NCBI RefSeq assembly: GCF_900091475.1
Contig: NZ_FMIB01000002.1
Span: 6,448,001-6,512,000, forward strand
Direction: 5' to 3'
DNA: 64,000 bases
DNA from: Micromonospora chersina
GTDB lineage: Bacteria; Actinomycetota; Actinomycetes; Mycobacteriales; Micromonosporaceae
Shown: piece by piece, positions 8,315 through 16,035 of the stretch
How the letters are laid out: every line of letters begins with the position of its first letter
Numbering within the stretch: the first letter of the stretch is position 1
Position numbers and translations under genes: made by a program
The notes under the pieces: generated by a model
What the model was told of the DNA's origin: nothing
Databases searched by the model: none
The model's input: the letters and a program-made list of their open reading frames with translations, nothing else

Positions 8315-8908
8315 ATGATCATCGCCGCTGGTGGGGGCCGCCGGATCGGTGGACCCGAGGCGCTGCTGCGCCAGGGCGAGAAGCCCCTGGTGAGCCAGAT
8401 GATCGACACGATGACCGAGGCGGGCTGCGTGGAGGTCGTGGTCGTGCTGGGCGCGGCGGCGGAGCAGGTGCGGCAGACGACCGACCTGAGCGGGGCCACC
8501 GTGGTGGTCAACCGGGCCTGGGGGACCGGGGTCGGCTCCTCGATCCGGGCCGGGCTGGCCGCGCTGACCGACGAGACCATCGAGGCCGTGGTCGTGGTGC
8601 CGGTGGACATGCCCGGGCTCACCGCCGTGGCGGTCCGCCGGGTCGCCGCCCTGCCGTACCCCGACGTGCTGGTCTGCGCCACCTACGACGGGCTGCGCGG
8701 CTACCCGATGCTCTTCGGCCGCCGGCACTGGTCCGGCATCGCCACCCTGGCCAGCGCCGACGTCGGCGCCCGGCCCTACCTGCTGGCGCACAAGGACCAG
8801 ATCGTCGACATCGCCTGCGACTCGGTTGCCGACGGCAGCCGGATCGACAGCCCGGAACTCATGGCCCTTTACGGCCTCAGCATCCCGGAGCAGCGCGTCG
8901 GCGTCTGA
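8315..8908 (+). CDS. MobA-like NTP transferase family protein
   Basis: A 197-residue nucleotidyltransferase of the MobA/MocA/CofC type. The signature AAGGGRRIGG starts at residue 4, and the metal-binding Asp is in VVPVDMPG about 90 residues later. Such enzymes transfer a nucleotide to molybdopterin, a sugar phosphate or phospholactate; the substrate cannot be read here. The start is uncertain. ATG 8315 has AGGA touching it, while a well-spaced GAGGGG (8285-8290) precedes an in-frame CTG at 8297 that would add LNRIAG, the usual first strand of this fold. No cofactor-biosynthesis genes are adjacent. Confidence 0.75.
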   Translation: MIIAAGGGRRIGGPEALLRQGEKPLVSQMIDTMTEAGCVEVVVVLGAAAEQVRQTTDLSGATVVVNRAWGTGVGSSIRAGLAALTDETIEAVVVVPVDMPGLTAVAVRRVAALPYPDVLVCATYDGLRGYPMLFGRRHWSGIATLASADVGARPYLLAHKDQIVDIACDSVADGSRIDSPELMALYGLSIPEQRVGV

Positions 8909-8966
8909 GGTGGACTGAGTACGCGTACGGATGCGGCGGGCCGGCGGCGCGGCGAGACTCGCAGCC

Positions 8967-9761
8967 ATGCGCCGACCCGCCATCGCCCTGCTGTGCCTGG
9001 CCGCGCTCCTGAGCTGCGCCGCACCCGGCCAGGCGCCCACACCGGGCGACGGACCCGCGCCGAGCGACGGACCCCCTCGGAGCGACCCCACCGAGGGCGC
9101 CACCTGGGGCACCTACCAGGCCGACGTCACGGCGGTACGCCTCACCGACGACCCGCGCTCGCTGGTGCTGACCGTGGCGCTGCTCGCCGACGCCGAGGGG
9201 TGCTCCCGGAATCCGCGGATCACCTACTTCGTCGAGGAGAACAACCGCATCTTCGCCAACGTGGTGCAGGACTCGCGCCTGTCGGGGGTGGTGGGCGCCT
9301 GCCCGACCACCACACCGGGCGAGGTGCGGCTGACCGCGCCGGGGCCGATCGCCGGCCGCCTGGTCGTGCTCAACCAGGAGCCGTGGAAGCGCGACGGCGC
9401 GGAGTACCGCCGCTGCGATCCCACGTTCGGCTGTGACCCGATGCCCGCGGACCACTGCGACCCGGCCTGGATCAGCATCGCCGTGCGGGGCATGGACGTG
9501 TCCCGCCACTCCGTCGGCTCGCCGGAGGGCTGCGACGGCACCTGGCTGGTCATGACGGTGCCGTTCGACCCGGTGCCGTGCGGCGCCGAGCCGAGGCCGG
9601 GCTGCGAGTCGACGGTCACCGTACGCCGCTATTTCCTGCGCTGGGCCGGCGAGCGCGGCTGGGCCACGATCGCCGGTTCGACGGAGGCCGGCTGCGGACG
9701 GGTCCGCACCGTGGAGCCGGCGTTCCCGACGAAGCTGTGCGCCGACCTGCCCGAGCCGTGA
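8967..9761 (+). CDS. Putative lipoprotein of unknown function
   Basis: A 264-residue protein I do not recognise. Residues 1-16 are a short hydrophobic signal ending in a lipobox (LLSC, Cys17). A Pro/Gly/Asp-rich linker (about 18-45) follows, then a globular domain with about ten Cys residues that could form disulfides outside the cell. Many are in spaced pairs such as CDPTFGCDPMPADHCDPAW. ATG 8967 is preferred because it gives a clean signal peptide; an ATG at 8931 would add 12 Arg/Ala-rich residues. The neighbours give no functional hint. Confidence 0.65.
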   Translation: MRRPAIALLCLAALLSCAAPGQAPTPGDGPAPSDGPPRSDPTEGATWGTYQADVTAVRLTDDPRSLVLTVALLADAEGCSRNPRITYFVEENNRIFANVVQDSRLSGVVGACPTTTPGEVRLTAPGPIAGRLVVLNQEPWKRDGAEYRRCDPTFGCDPMPADHCDPAWISIAVRGMDVSRHSVGSPEGCDGTWLVMTVPFDPVPCGAEPRPGCESTVTVRRYFLRWAGERGWATIAGSTEAGCGRVRTVEPAFPTKLCADLPEP

Positions 9762-9825
9762 CCGCCGGCGACGCCGCTGACGGCCGCTGCTCCGCGGTGT
9801 CGTAGCCGGGTGCCAGGATGCGGCT

Positions 9826-10158
9826 ATGGCGTATGACGAGGACCTCGCGGACCGGGTCCGGGAACTGGTCGGGCGCGAGACCGGGTTCGACGAGAAGCGC
9901 ATGTTCGGCGGCCTGGCGATGATGGTGAGGGGCAACATGGCGGTGGTCGTCCGCGGCGCCGGCGGCCTCATGGTCCGGGTCGACCCGGCCGAGTCCGAGC
10001 GGCTGGAGGCGGAGCCCGGCGCCCAGGCGACGGTGATGCGGGGGCGCCCCATGCGGGGCTGGATCACTGTGGATCCCGCCGCCTGCGTGGACGATGCCGA
10101 TCTGGCCCGGTGGGTCGACCGGGGCGTCGGCTACGCCGGGACCCTGCCGGCGAAGTAG
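9826..10158 (+). CDS. TfoX N-terminal domain protein
   Basis: A 110-residue protein consisting of one TfoX/Sxy N-terminal domain, with the typical features FDEKRMFGGLAMMVRGNM (about 24-41) and a C-terminal WVDRGVGYAGTLP. In E. coli the full protein regulates competence. Stand-alone actinobacterial versions have no assigned role and may bind DNA or a partner protein. ATG 9826 begins the conserved region. It converges with the DUF1062 gene across a short GC hairpin. Confidence 0.8.
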   Translation: MAYDEDLADRVRELVGRETGFDEKRMFGGLAMMVRGNMAVVVRGAGGLMVRVDPAESERLEAEPGAQATVMRGRPMRGWITVDPAACVDDADLARWVDRGVGYAGTLPAK

Positions 10159-10177
10159 GGCGGCGCCCGGGGCCTGC

Positions 10178-10195
10178 CCGGCGGATCCCCGCCGG
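10178..10195. terminator. Short hairpin between convergent genes
   Basis: CCGGCGG (10178-10184) and CCGCCGG (10189-10195) pair perfectly around ATCC. It lies in the 61-bp gap between the convergent TfoX-N and DUF1062 genes and could serve both strands. The stem is short and has no T tract, so this is a modest call. Confidence 0.4.
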
Positions 10196-10219
10196 ACCGG
10201 CCCCGGTCCCGACGAGGGA

Positions 10220-10768
10220 TCAGCGCTTGAGCGTGAAGGTGAAGTCGCCGGAGAGCCGGCCGGTCAGCCGGACCGCCGAAACGACCTTCCCCTCCGCGAT
10301 CAGCCTCTCGACCTCCGCCCGCGAGAGCCCGCACCCTTCGGCGATCAGCCGCACCGGCCGGACGGGAATCCGCGCCGCGAAGCGGACCGCCACGTCGATC
10401 ACCTCGGCGTCCGGAGGATCCCCTCCGCCGGTGTCGAGGCGCCACGCGTCGTCCCAGTCGAGGGCGATGCGATTACGGCGCTGCACGTCCGGATTCTGGA
10501 GCAGTTCGGCGGTCAGGTCCGGGTCGTTGTGATGCAGCCGGTTCAGCAGCTCGGGTCTGATGGCGCGGACGTTCGTCCGCTCCAGGAGCGTGAGCTTCGC
10601 CGTGTCCCCGCACCGGGTGCAGAGCACGAGGAGCCAGGCGTCGAGGAGCTTGTGGTTGGCGTTGACGCGGAATTTGCCGCTCGCCCGGAAGCGCTCGGAC
10701 GCGCACACGTGGCAACGGCGGACGACGAGAGGCAGGCAGGTGGGTACGACCACCCAATTGATGAGCAC
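10220..10768 (-). CDS. DUF1062 domain-containing protein
   Basis: A 182-residue protein of the DUF1062 family, function unknown. The N-terminus carries a likely zinc ribbon: RRCHVCASERFRASGKFRVN followed by LVLCTRCG (two CxxC pairs about 33 residues apart). The middle has the conserved LLNRLHHNDPDL region, and the end resembles an S4-like or HTH segment (GLSRAEVERLIAEGKV). ATG 10768 is kept because the first strand INWVVVP matches the usual N-terminus of the family. No good ribosome binding site is seen, so a leaderless transcript is possible. Confidence 0.8.
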   Translation of the reverse strand: MLINWVVVPTCLPLVVRRCHVCASERFRASGKFRVNANHKLLDAWLLVLCTRCGDTAKLTLLERTNVRAIRPELLNRLHHNDPDLTAELLQNPDVQRRNRIALDWDDAWRLDTGGGDPPDAEVIDVAVRFAARIPVRPVRLIAEGCGLSRAEVERLIAEGKVVSAVRLTGRLSGDFTFTLKR

Positions 10769-10864
10769 AGAAATACACCGATTTCAGTGAGAAGTCCGCA
10801 GCAAGAGGAAGCGCGGCGCATCAGCGCGACGCGCGACGAATCAGCGCTCGGGAGGTCTCACAGG

Positions 10865-11032
10865 GTGTACAACGGCATGTCCTTCGCCTGGACGATCTGG
10901 CCCGGCAGCACGGTAACGGCGCACAACGACGCCGCTCCACCGGTTTTCCGCGGTCGGATTCACGGGCTCCGGGCGGAGTCTCGAACGGGCCCGATCCCTC
11001 GATCCGGCCCGCAACACGAGGTAGGCCGGTAA
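10865..11032 (+). CDS. Possible small ORF, 55 residues
   Basis: Within a 344-bp stretch (10769-11112) with no recognised gene, GTG 10865 follows GGGAGG (10850-10855) by nine bases. It opens a 55-codon frame. Its first 24 codons have the GC-rich third positions of real genes and encode an aromatic, moderately hydrophobic segment (MSFAWTIWPGSTVTAHND); the bias then fades. It could be a real small peptide, the 5' remnant of a decayed gene, or chance. I recognise no family. Confidence 0.22.
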   Translation: MYNGMSFAWTIWPGSTVTAHNDAAPPVFRGRIHGLRAESRTGPIPRSGPQHEVGR

Positions 11033-11112
11033 AGCGGAACGTCATGGCGGCCGATTCCCTGGACCGCGCGGGGGTCCGGCCGAGTGCGGCCGCGGCCGGT
11101 AGGCTGCGCGCG

Positions 11113-12159
11113 ATGACCCGCCCTCCGCTCGACCTCGTCCCCGCCGGCGAGCCGGCAGACCCGTTGACCCACAACCCGCTCAACGGGGTGACCGGCGGCA
11201 TCTGGCGGACCCGTCGGGACGGGCGGCCGGCGGTGCTCAAGCTGATCACGCCCCCCGGCGGCGACGGCGACGTCGGCCCGGCGCACTGGGCGGCGAGCGC
11301 CGAACCGGGACACTGGAACTACTGGCGGCGTGAGGTCGAGGCGTATCGCAGCGGGCTGGCGACCACCGCCTGGGCGAGCGCCGGCCAGGCCGGGCCGGCC
11401 GTGCTCGCGGTCCGGGACCGGCCGGACGGCACTGTGGCGCTGTGGTTGGCCGAGGCGGACGGGCGGCCGGGAACGGCCGGCACGGTGGGCGACTTCGGCG
11501 AGTTGGCCCGCCGGCTCGGTGCCGCGCACGCCGACTGGCTGGGCCGTACCGGCGAGTTGTCCCGCTACGACTGGTTGGCCCGGGACTGGCTGCGCGACTA
11601 CACGCTGAGCCGGCCGGTGACCGAGCCGGTGGCCTGGGACCATCCCGTCGCCGTGGCGGCCTGGCCCGCACCCCTCCGGGCCGCGCTCCGCGGGCTCTGG
11701 GAGCGGCGGCGGGAACTGCTGGCGGCCACGGACCGGCTTCCGCGTACCCTCTGTCACCACGACGTCTGGCCGACGAACCTGGTGCTCAGCGACGGCGGTC
11801 CGGTCCTGCTGGACTGGTCCTTCGTCGGGCCGGGACCGATCGGTGAGGACGCCGCGAACCTCGTCCTGGACACCTTCTTCGACGGTCTGGTCGACGTGGC
11901 GCTCCTGCCCGAGGTCGCCGACGCGGTGCTCGCCGGCTACGTCGAGGGGCTGCGCGGCGTGGTCGATCCGGTGCTGGTGGCCCGTGCGGTCCGGCTCACC
12001 GGCGCGGCCAAGTACTTCTGGCTCGCGCCGGTGATGCTCAACCGGGCCGGCGGCGCCACCGGCCAGACCTACGACCGGCGCGACGAGGCGGCGATGTTCG
12101 CCGGTCGCCGGCCGGTGCTGGAGCTTCTCGCCCACTGGGCGGACGACTCGCTGCCCTGA
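11113..12159 (+). CDS. Aminoglycoside phosphotransferase-fold protein
   Basis: A 348-residue kinase-like protein of the APH/choline kinase superfamily. The catalytic loop is CHHDVWPTNLVL and the metal-binding loop is LLDWSFVGPGPIGEDAANL, in the expected order in the C-terminal half. Such proteins phosphorylate small molecules, and the substrate is unknown. ATG 11113 is preferred over the in-frame ATG 11044, since it follows GTAGG at suitable distance and removes 23 low-complexity residues. Flanking genes give no pathway. Antibiotic resistance cannot be inferred from the fold alone. Confidence 0.75.
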   Translation: MTRPPLDLVPAGEPADPLTHNPLNGVTGGIWRTRRDGRPAVLKLITPPGGDGDVGPAHWAASAEPGHWNYWRREVEAYRSGLATTAWASAGQAGPAVLAVRDRPDGTVALWLAEADGRPGTAGTVGDFGELARRLGAAHADWLGRTGELSRYDWLARDWLRDYTLSRPVTEPVAWDHPVAVAAWPAPLRAALRGLWERRRELLAATDRLPRTLCHHDVWPTNLVLSDGGPVLLDWSFVGPGPIGEDAANLVLDTFFDGLVDVALLPEVADAVLAGYVEGLRGVVDPVLVARAVRLTGAAKYFWLAPVMLNRAGGATGQTYDRRDEAAMFAGRRPVLELLAHWADDSLP

Positions 12160-12197
12160 CCGTCAGGCGTCACAGCCACGTCGATACCCCGTCCGGC

Positions 12198-13097
12198 TCA
12201 TGCCAGGTCGAACAGCGCGGCGGCCGCCTCCCAGCAGACCGCCCGCAGCCAGTCGTCGCCCAGGTCGAGCCGGGCCAGCCCGTCGAGCTGCTCGGCGTAC
12301 GGGTAGGGGATGTTCGGGAAGTCGCTGCCGAGCAGCACCTTCCCGGCCAGCCCCAGCTCGCGCAGCCGGGGCAGCTCCGCCGCCGGGAACGGCACGAACC
12401 TGTCGAAGAACGAGGTGAACGCCATCGTCGTGTCCAGCCGCACGTGCCGGTACCGCTCGGCCAGGTCGAGGAAGGCCGCGTAGTCCGGGGCGCCCAGGTG
12501 CGCCACGACCGCGGTCAGCGCGGGGTGCCGGGCCAGCAGCGCGGCGAACGACGCCGGACCGGTGTGGGCGGTGCCGACCGGCGCGTGCCCGGCGTGCACC
12601 ACGACCGGCACGCCGGCCTCGGCCAGCAGCCCCCACACGCCGTCCAGCGCCGGGTCGGTCGGCGCGAAGCCGCCCACCTGGACGTGCACCTTGAACACCC
12701 GGGCGCCGGCCGCGAGCGCGCCCGCCACGTAGCGGGCGGCCGCCGGCTCCGGGAAGAAGGTCGCCGAGGGCAGACAACCGGGGGTACGCGCCGCGAAGTC
12801 CAGCGTCCAGTCGTTCAGCGCCTCGGCCATGCCGGGCCGGTGCGGGTACGCCAGCGCGGTGAACATCCGCACGCCGAGCCGGCGCAGGTGCGCCACCCGC
12901 GCCTCGTCGTCCCACCGGTAGCGGATCGGCCACTCGGTGCCGACCAGCGGCCCGGCCGCGTCGAAGTACGCCCACACCTTGCGCAGCATCCGGGGCGGCA
13001 GGAAGTGGGTGTGCACGTCGGCGAGCCCGGGCAGCCCCAGCTCACGCCAGAACTCCGGTACCGCCGCGTCCTCGACCGGCGGCCCCGTGTGGTCCAT
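12198..13097 (-). CDS. Amidohydrolase (metal-dependent, TIM barrel)
   Basis: A 299-residue amidohydrolase of the Amidohydro_2 type. The metal-binding HxH motif is in LADVHTHFLPP, with further His ligands in VVHAGHAP and VVAHLGAPDY and the catalytic Asp in LLGSDFPNIPY. The substrate is unknown; relatives include decarboxylases and lactonases. ATG 13097 lies 18 bp after the stop of the membrane hydrolase gene on the same strand, so the two are likely co-transcribed. The open frame upstream of this start overlaps that gene and is not coding. Confidence 0.85.
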   Translation of the reverse strand: MDHTGPPVEDAAVPEFWRELGLPGLADVHTHFLPPRMLRKVWAYFDAAGPLVGTEWPIRYRWDDEARVAHLRRLGVRMFTALAYPHRPGMAEALNDWTLDFAARTPGCLPSATFFPEPAAARYVAGALAAGARVFKVHVQVGGFAPTDPALDGVWGLLAEAGVPVVVHAGHAPVGTAHTGPASFAALLARHPALTAVVAHLGAPDYAAFLDLAERYRHVRLDTTMAFTSFFDRFVPFPAAELPRLRELGLAGKVLLGSDFPNIPYPYAEQLDGLARLDLGDDWLRAVCWEAAAALFDLA

Positions 13098-13114
13098 TGG
13101 AAGTTGGGGTGGGC

Positions 13115-13924
13115 TCAAACTTCGATGTTGAACCGCTGGAGCACCGAGGGCGCGACGAGCCCCACCGCCGCGAGCACGGAGAGCACGGTCAGCGCCGCGC
13201 GCAGCACGATCGTCTCGGCCTTGCTCCCGGTGCGCAGCGCGATACCGTTGGGCAGCCCGACCATCGTCCACATCCGCCGCTTGATCGGGATGGGCCAGAG
13301 GATCGGCACCCCCGCCTTGGTGATCATGTCGCCGAGGATGTGCACGAAGCAGCCCACCCCGACCGCGGTGCCGATGAGCGGATAGCCGCGGTCACCGGGC
13401 AGGTTGGCGAAGGTGAACCAGGCCGCGGCCGCCGACAGCAGGGTGACGACCACCCAGCCGGCCCGCTCGGCCCACTCGTCGAAGAGCCCGCGCAGCGCCA
13501 GACCGATCATGAAGAAGAGGATGCTGACCACCGCCCACTTGCCGTACGCGGCGCAGAGCGCTGTGGTGCCCCAGCCGACGAGCAGGGTGAACGGGATGGT
13601 GTGGGTCAGCGTCCGGTGCCCGTTGTTGCGGCGCGGATCCCTGCTGAGCTTGGTCGCGTAGTAGACGCCCAGCGAGATCTTCTCCATCACCTCGGCGATG
13701 AAGAGGCTGAACACCCCGAAGGTCCGGGCCACGGTGGCGCCGCCCTGGTTGCGGGTCACCTTGCCGGAGAGGTCGAGGTCGGGGAAGAGCGCCCCGCCCG
13801 CGCAGACCGCGGTGCCGACCGCCAGCGCGAGTGGCGTCTGGTGGTAGTCGGCGAACTGGTCCAGCGCCCAGGAGCCGGTCAGCCACACCGCCGCGCCGGA
13901 CAGCGCGTGGGACGGTCCCATCAT
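13115..13924 (-). CDS. DUF457/YdjM-type membrane metal-dependent hydrolase
   Basis: A 269-residue integral membrane protein of the YdjM/DUF457 family. It has about five to six hydrophobic segments and the family's dispersed His/Asp residues: GPSHALSG near the N-terminus, PDLDLSGK, NGHRTLTHT and HILGDMITKAG. It may be a membrane-embedded metallohydrolase, with no proven substrate. ATG 13924 (followed by a second ATG) has GGGAGGG about nine bases upstream. It begins a two-gene operon with the amidohydrolase and lies just downstream of a perfect dyad at 13961-13978. Confidence 0.85.
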   Translation of the reverse strand: MMGPSHALSGAAVWLTGSWALDQFADYHQTPLALAVGTAVCAGGALFPDLDLSGKVTRNQGGATVARTFGVFSLFIAEVMEKISLGVYYATKLSRDPRRNNGHRTLTHTIPFTLLVGWGTTALCAAYGKWAVVSILFFMIGLALRGLFDEWAERAGWVVVTLLSAAAAWFTFANLPGDRGYPLIGTAVGVGCFVHILGDMITKAGVPILWPIPIKRRMWTMVGLPNGIALRTGSKAETIVLRAALTVLSVLAAVGLVAPSVLQRFNIEV

Positions 13925-13960
13925 CTCGGCTCGCCCTCCCCAGAAGTCTTGATCGACAAA

Positions 13961-13978
13961 AACTACGTCACTGTAGTT
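13961..13978. promoter_or_regulatory. Perfect inverted repeat, candidate operator
   Basis: AACTAC (13961-13966) and GTAGTT (13973-13978) form a perfect dyad around GTCACT. It sits 37 bp upstream of the YdjM-type gene start in an AT-rich pocket. Size and placement fit a dimeric repressor such as a BlaI, MarR or TetR family member. No such regulator is nearby. Confidence 0.45.
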
Positions 13979-14123
13979 AGGCGTCGGGCCCCGGGGCATC
14001 ACCCGGACGGTCCACTGGGGAGGGGTTGCCGGACCGGCCCGGCGGGCGCCGCCGAATCACCAGGAAGTATGTCGTCCCGGTCCGGCCGGGCCGGGGCAAC
14101 TGTCGGGTACGGGACGCGGCGTG

Positions 14124-15956
14124 TCAGCCGGCCGCGCGGGTGGCGCGACCGGTCCGGAAGCTGTCCCGGATCAGCGCCAGCTGCCCTGCGCCGGCGGACC
14201 AGTCGGCGTCGGACGTGGTCCAGCCCAGCGTCCACCCGCCGGCGTCGCCGGGCAGCACCCGCAGCGCGTGCATCCGCTCCCCGTACGGGGCGGTCCAGCG
14301 GCACTCCCACTCCGCGCCGCCCCCGGCGGCGGCCAGCCGCACCCGCTCGTACCCGGGCAGCCGGCCGTCGGTGGTGAGGTCCTGCTCGGCCGCCCGGAGC
14401 TGGCCCACCGAGTCCCCGCCGCCCGGGTACGGCTCGACACCGAGGATCCGCCGGGTCGCCGGGTCCTGGAAGCACGTGGTGCTGCCGGACCTCAGCCGCA
14501 GCCAGCCGGCCGGCACCGCGACCCGGAAGCCGGCGGAGTCGGCGTACCAGAGCCAGCCCGCCGGGAGGGTCAGCGCCGCGTCGGTGGGCGGCGAGCCGCC
14601 CCGGACCGGCGTGCCCGTGGCGTCGGGCCGGACGCAGGGAAACGGGGGTGGCGGCACGCCGGGCGGCGGGCCACCGGGCGGGCCGGGGCGGCGCTCCCAC
14701 GGCTCGTCCGGCGCGTCGGCGTGCGGGTCGCCGCCCGATCGCCCGTCGTGGTCGTCGGTGACCGCCAGCGCGGTGCCGACACCCGCCGCCACGGCGAGCA
14801 CCGCGGCGGCCGCCGCGAGCCCCCAGCGGCGCGCCGCCGCCCGGCGCCGCCGGCTCGGGCCCCCGCCGCTGTCCCCGGTGGCGGGCGCGGCCGGCGCCGG
14901 TCCGTCCGCCGTGGCTGGTCCGTCCGCGCCGGCTGGTCCGTCCGCGCCGGCTGGTCCGTCCGCGCCGGCTGGTCCGTCCGCGCCGGCCGGCCCGGCGGCA
15001 AGGGGCTGCGCACCGGCGGCTTCCGGGCCGCCCTGCGGCTGGTCCGGGTGCTGCTGCCGGCCGGTCCACCCGGCGGCCAGGGCCGGCACGTCGGGGGCCG
15101 GCGAGATGGCGGCGGGGGACGGTCGGGCCGGCACGTCGACGGCGGGCGCGGTGGCGGCGGCCAGCAGCCGGGCCGCGTCGTCGTGGCCGAGCCGGTGCCG
15201 CGGGTCGCGGCGGAGCAGCCCCGCCAGCACCGGCGCCAGCGGGCCGGCGTGCGGCGCCGGGTCCGGCGGCTGGCTGGCCAGCGCGGTCAGCGTGGCCATG
15301 GCGGTGCTGCGGGCGTACGGGGACCGGCCCTCCACGGCCGCGTGCAGGGTGGCGCCCAGCGACCACAGGTCCGCCTCGACGCTGGACACCCCCTCGGCGG
15401 CCCGCTCCGGGGCCACGTACTGCGGGGAACCGAGGACCAGGCCGGGGCGGGTCATCATCCCGTCGCCGCCGTCGAAGACGGCCAGCCCGAAGTCGGTCAG
15501 CAGCGCCCGGCCGTCCCGGGCCAGCAGCACGTTGCCGGGCTTCACGTCGCGGTGCAGCACACCGGCGTCGTGCGCGGCGCGCAGCGCGGCCAGCACCGCC
15601 AGCCCGATCCCGGCGGCCCGGCGCGGGTCCACCGGCCCGTCCGTCTCGACGATCTCCTGGAGCGACCGGGACGGGACGTACTCCATGACCAGCCACGGGT
15701 CGCCGTCGACCCGCACCACGTCGTAGACCCGCACCACGTTCGGGTGGCTGAGCCGGGCGGCCGTCCGGGCCTCGCGGAGCGTGCGGCCGCGCAGCTCGTC
15801 GCGTTCGTGCGGGGCGAGCCAGGCCGGCGGCACCACCTGCTTCACCGCCACCTCGCGGTGCAGCATCTCGTCCCAGGCCCGCCAGACCCGGCCCATCCCG
15901 CCGCGTCCGACCAGGTCGAGCAGGCGGTACCGGCCGGCGATCACTACCTGCTGCAC
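14124..15956 (-). CDS. Membrane Ser/Thr protein kinase (PknB/Hanks type)
   Basis: A 610-residue receptor-like kinase. The kinase domain covers about residues 8-265, with the Gly-rich loop VGRGGMGRVW (16-25), Lys39 in VAVKQV, catalytic HRDVKPGN, DFG in TDFGLA, and APE in VAPERA. A Pro/Ala-rich juxtamembrane region contains a six-residue tandem repeat (GPAGAD). One transmembrane helix (about residues 410-430) leads to a roughly 180-residue extracytoplasmic domain of unknown type that may sense a ligand. GTG 15956 has GAGGAG four bases away; GTG 15968 is an alternative. Confidence 0.88.
   Translation of the reverse strand: MQQVVIAGRYRLLDLVGRGGMGRVWRAWDEMLHREVAVKQVVPPAWLAPHERDELRGRTLREARTAARLSHPNVVRVYDVVRVDGDPWLVMEYVPSRSLQEIVETDGPVDPRRAAGIGLAVLAALRAAHDAGVLHRDVKPGNVLLARDGRALLTDFGLAVFDGGDGMMTRPGLVLGSPQYVAPERAAEGVSSVEADLWSLGATLHAAVEGRSPYARSTAMATLTALASQPPDPAPHAGPLAPVLAGLLRRDPRHRLGHDDAARLLAAATAPAVDVPARPSPAAISPAPDVPALAAGWTGRQQHPDQPQGGPEAAGAQPLAAGPAGADGPAGADGPAGADGPAGADGPATADGPAPAAPATGDSGGGPSRRRRAAARRWGLAAAAAVLAVAAGVGTALAVTDDHDGRSGGDPHADAPDEPWERRPGPPGGPPPGVPPPPFPCVRPDATGTPVRGGSPPTDAALTLPAGWLWYADSAGFRVAVPAGWLRLRSGSTTCFQDPATRRILGVEPYPGGGDSVGQLRAAEQDLTTDGRLPGYERVRLAAAGGGAEWECRWTAPYGERMHALRVLPGDAGGWTLGWTTSDADWSAGAGQLALIRDSFRTGRATRAAG
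14915..14986 (-). repeat. 18-bp tandem repeat inside the kinase gene
   Basis: Four identical head-to-tail copies of an 18-bp unit (CTGGTCCGTCCGCGCCGG on the plus strand) start at 14915, 14933, 14951 and 14969, with a degenerate copy on each side. They encode GPAGAD repeats in the kinase's linker. The unit is a multiple of three, so changes in copy number would alter linker length without shifting frame. Confidence 0.85.
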
Positions 15957-16035
15957 CGCACTCCTCACCGCTGGTGGAGGTCCACAATAGCCAACGGATC
16001 GGGCGAGACCTATCGCCCGTGCGGGCGGCGCGGGC

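Noticed and set aside
10821..11249. Minus-strand 142-residue frame between DUF1062 and the phosphotransferase
   Set aside because: It overlaps the start of the phosphotransferase on the opposite strand, has no ribosome binding site and a low-complexity translation.
11113..12159. Aminoglycoside resistance gene
   Set aside because: The APH fold covers many small-molecule kinases; nothing in sequence or context shows an antibiotic substrate.
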